From Rhizobiales bacterium Ga0077556 (lineage in GTDB: Bacteria; Pseudomonadota; Alphaproteobacteria; Rhizobiales; Phreatobacteraceae): DNA of 32,272 nucleotides. The stretch spans positions 1-32,272 of the forward strand of contig LNFH01000266.1 of assembly GCA_001464235.1 (NCBI GenBank), in the 5' to 3' direction. Of the stretch, positions 30,157 through 32,272 are shown in pieces. The notes below the pieces were generated by a model, which saw nothing but the letters and a program-made list of their open reading frames with translations, ran no database searches and was not told the origin of the DNA. Both the position numbers and the translations under genes were made by a program. The stretch's first letter is position 1; the number at the start of each line of letters is the position of its first letter.

Positions 30157-30316
30157 GGAGTTCCGCAGAGTCATCTTGTTATTGCATTGCAGCATAGCCG
30201 CGACAGTATTGCTGCGACGCACAAATCACGGAACCATACCCCTCGATCGTCAGCCGCACGCCCCAGACGGCCGGTGCAGCGGATGACGACCGTCACCTGA
30301 GCCTTAGGGGTATGTC

Positions 30317-30439
30317 ATGATGATCGACATCGGCATTGCAGACCTGGCCATCATTCTCATCGGTCTCGGCGTCGGCGCGGCTCTCGCGCTCTTCGTCGTC
30401 GACACCGCCAAGCAGATGAATCTGCGCACCGACCCGTAA
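30317..30439 (+). CDS. Small single-helix membrane protein (40 residues)
   Basis: A short frame ATG ATG ATC... of 40 codons ending TAA at 30437-30439. It begins MMIDIGIADLAIILIGLGVG and continues with Ala, Leu, Phe and Val to about residue 28, then DTAKQMNLRTDP. That is one membrane-spanning helix with a short charged tail. A good ribosome site (TAGGGG) lies 6 bases upstream. The composition and strong signal suggest a real gene. It lies between the SDR gene and rlmJ. Function is unknown, and homologues were not searched. Confidence 0.65.
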   Translation: MMIDIGIADLAIILIGLGVGAALALFVVDTAKQMNLRTDP

Positions 30440-30446
30440 GCTGAGA

Positions 30447-31286
30447 TCAGGACGCGTCGCCGGACACGAGAAGCCGGCCCGCGGGAACGTTCAGGGCGTT
30501 CCACAACAACTGACCGGCCGCGCGGATCTGAGGCGCGAGCGTGAAGGGCGCGTTGACGGTCACGAGACCGGCGCCCGACAGCCGCTGTCCGTCCACGACG
30601 CGCCAGGTCGCCTCGATGGTGAGGCATTTCGGAATCGCGAGCTCGGCGATCATCCGGTGGAAGCGCTTCACCTCGACCGGGTCCTTCACCGGGTACCAGA
30701 GCACGAAGACGCCGGTGGCGAACCGGCGCACGCCCTGGGCCAGCGCCTCGGCCAGCCGGTCGTAGTCGCCGCGCCGCTCGAAGGGCGGATCGATCAGGAT
30801 GAGCCCGCGGGTCTCCTTCGGCGGCAGGAAGGCCTTGGGCGCCAGCCAGCCGTCGATCTCGATGACCTTCGCCCGCTTCTCCCGCCCGTAGAGCGCCGCG
30901 AGCGTCTGTGAATCCTCCGGGTGCAGCTCGCAGAAGGTGAGACCGTCGGTCGGCCGGGTCATCAGCCGCGCGATCTCCGGGCTGCCGGGATAGTGGGTGA
31001 GCCGCCCGTCGGGATTGAGCCGCGCGACGACGTCGAGATAGGGGTCGAGGAAAGCCGCCAGCGGCTCGGGCAGCTCCTTGCCCCACAGGCGGCCGATGCC
31101 CTCCACCCATTCGCCCGTCCGCTCCGCCGGGTCGGAGGTGAGGTCGTAGCGGCCGATGCCGGCATGGGTATCCACCACGCGGATCGCCGGCTCCTTCTGC
31201 ATCATGTGCGCGAGGATGAAGGCCAGCACCGCGTGCTTGACGACGTCGGCCGGGTTTCCGGCATGAAAGGCGTGGCGATAGTTCAT
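30447..31286 (-). CDS. rlmJ: 23S rRNA (adenine-2030-N6) methyltransferase RlmJ
   Basis: A 279-residue rRNA methyltransferase. The N-terminus MNYRHAFHAGNPADVVKH is the family signature. The SAM-binding part is VVDTHAGIGRYDL (about 38-50), and the catalytic motif is D166-P-P-F-E170 in LILIDPPFE. RlmJ methylates A2030 of 23S rRNA. Length is normal for the family. It ends 7 bases from the convergent small membrane protein gene and lies 42 bases downstream of a methyltransferase gene on the same strand. Confidence 0.96.
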   Translation of the reverse strand: MNYRHAFHAGNPADVVKHAVLAFILAHMMQKEPAIRVVDTHAGIGRYDLTSDPAERTGEWVEGIGRLWGKELPEPLAAFLDPYLDVVARLNPDGRLTHYPGSPEIARLMTRPTDGLTFCELHPEDSQTLAALYGREKRAKVIEIDGWLAPKAFLPPKETRGLILIDPPFERRGDYDRLAEALAQGVRRFATGVFVLWYPVKDPVEVKRFHRMIAELAIPKCLTIEATWRVVDGQRLSGAGLVTVNAPFTLAPQIRAAGQLLWNALNVPAGRLLVSGDAS

Positions 31287-31328
31287 GGGCGACAGGCTGT
31301 GACCGGCAATCGCGTCGGGGTCAACGCC

Positions 31329-32258
31329 TCATCCCTTCGCCCCCACCACGCAGAGCCCCGGAACCGGCTCGCCGGCCTCCTGCCGGATCGCCGCCGGTTC
31401 GACCAGCAGCGGCCGGAGCCCGCCCGCGGCGAGTGCCGCCCGCACCGTTGCGTCGCCATGGGCGTAGCGCAGGGCGGCGCCCAGCACGACGCCCTCCCCG
31501 CCATGGGTCTCGACGGTGAAGGTACAGAGGCCGCCGGGCGACAGGACGCGCCCGGCCTCCCGCAGGATCGCCGCGATGTCGGCGCAGTAGATGAAGACGT
31601 CGGCGGCGGCGACGAGATCGGCCACGCCCGCCTCGCGCCCACAAAGGAATGCGCCGAGGTCGCCGACCGCGACGCTGCGATAGGCCTGCCGGCGCCGCGC
31701 CTGGTCCGCCATGCGCGCCGACAGGTCGACACCGTCGATGGCGCCGGCGACCGGCGCAAAAACCTCTCCGGCGAGGCCTGTGCCGCAGCCGAGGTCCAGC
31801 ATGGTCCCGAAGCGCAGCGGACGGTTTTCCGCCGCGCAGGCGCGTGTCACAGCGTCGAGCAGGATTTCGGGCCCGCGATAGGAGAGGCGGCGGCGCAACG
31901 CCTCCTCGAAGCGCGGCGCATAGTCCTCGTAGAGGGCCGTGACATAGGCGGGGCTCATCGCCTGGCCGGGATCGTCCATCCCAAGCCGGGCGAGCATCAG
32001 CCGCGCGCCGAGCGTGTCGGCGGGATCGATGGCGAGGGCCCGCCGGAAAGCCTGCGCCGCAGGTTCGGCGGCGCCGCGCCCCGCCTCCACCTCGCCGAGG
32101 GCGAACCAGCCGGCAGCCCAGCCCGGCGCGATCTCGAGGGCCTGCGCGAGGAGGTCGGCGGCGGCGGCCAGATCGCCGTCCGCCTTCGCCGCCATGGCGT
32201 AGTCGTAGCGGCGGTCGGCCAGAAGGTCGCCCGAGGAGCGGAAGGCGGGGGGAAGCAT
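31329..32258 (-). CDS. TPR-containing SAM-dependent methyltransferase
   Basis: A 309-residue protein. The N-terminal ~85 residues carry two TPR-like repeats (AMAAKADGDLAAAADLLAQA, then WFALGEVEAGRGAAEPAAQA), probably for protein contacts. The C-terminal domain is a class I methyltransferase with motif I LDLGCGTGLAG (about 144-154). Such TPR-methyltransferases are conserved in alphaproteobacteria, with unknown targets. Its ATG overlaps the TGA of the gene upstream (TGATG), indicating an operon running in from the right. rlmJ follows after 42 bases. Confidence 0.9.
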   Translation of the reverse strand: MLPPAFRSSGDLLADRRYDYAMAAKADGDLAAAADLLAQALEIAPGWAAGWFALGEVEAGRGAAEPAAQAFRRALAIDPADTLGARLMLARLGMDDPGQAMSPAYVTALYEDYAPRFEEALRRRLSYRGPEILLDAVTRACAAENRPLRFGTMLDLGCGTGLAGEVFAPVAGAIDGVDLSARMADQARRRQAYRSVAVGDLGAFLCGREAGVADLVAAADVFIYCADIAAILREAGRVLSPGGLCTFTVETHGGEGVVLGAALRYAHGDATVRAALAAGGLRPLLVEPAAIRQEAGEPVPGLCVVGAKG

Positions 32259-32272
32259 CAGTCGTCGGCCGA
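32258..32272 (-). CDS. C-terminal end of an upstream minus-strand gene
   Basis: The last four codons and stop (SADD then TGA) of a gene read on the minus strand, overlapping the ATG of the TPR-methyltransferase by one base. Too little is present to identify it. Confidence 0.3.
   Translation of the reverse strand, partial: SADD

Noticed and set aside
28108-30222. Minus-strand open frame of 704 codons opposite queG and the SDR gene
   Set aside because: It is a shadow of two real genes and shows no recognisable domain.

Overview
The window is about 32 kb of GC-rich (roughly two-thirds G+C), densely packed bacterial chromosome. The gene content points to an alphaproteobacterium of the order Hyphomicrobiales (Rhizobiales). 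It carries a CcrM-type GANTC adenine methyltransferase with a CtrA-like box upstream, intergenic palindromic repeats typical of that group, an NDUFA9-like Rossmann protein and a complex YejBEF transporter. I cannot place it to genus from the sequence alone. There are no rRNA or tRNA genes, CRISPR arrays, insertion sequences or phage genes.

Layout. 1-1035 (minus): the first codons of an ABC permease and its periplasmic adaptor, an efflux or export pair. 1127-2260 (minus): ccrM. 2489-3368 (plus): a YpfJ-type zinc metallopeptidase with an apparent frameshift near its start. 3506-5139: an HxlR regulator and a SAM methyltransferase. 5171-6763 (minus): a secreted four-EF-hand protein. 6910-7596 (minus): an orphan NarL-type response regulator. 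7853-8668: an exported trypsin-like protease. 8682-10730 (minus): an M3 oligopeptidase. 10794-10981: a long inverted repeat. 11012-13664: a hydantoin/dihydropyrimidine block (Nudix hydrolase, dihydropyrimidinase and a divergent hydantoin racemase). 13665-14245: a gene-free repeat region. 14246-14806: a glyoxalase-fold protein.

14851-20416 is one tight plus-strand operon: yejB, yejE, a small antitoxin-like gene, a PIN-domain toxin, yejF and a GhrA-type dehydrogenase. The toxin-antitoxin pair sits between the permease and ATPase genes of a peptide/microcin-C-type ABC importer, and the PIN stop codon overlaps the yejF start. No substrate-binding protein gene (yejA) is present. This is the most unusual arrangement in the window.

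20513-25285: a methyl-accepting chemotaxis protein, a DsbA-like thiol protein, an NlpC/P60 peptidase, a MarR regulator and a YqaA-type membrane protein. 25383-27155: the NDUFA9-like protein convergent with uppP. 27437-30156: glutathione S-transferase, queG and an SDR oxidoreductase. queG has no ATG, GTG or TTG start and probably begins at a CTG overlapping the GST stop. 30317-30439: a 40-residue single-helix membrane protein. 30447-32258 (minus): rlmJ and a TPR-methyltransferase. Most of the window is housekeeping or accessory metabolism. The points worth checking are the embedded toxin-antitoxin pair, the ypfJ frameshift, the queG start, the CtrA box and the repeats.
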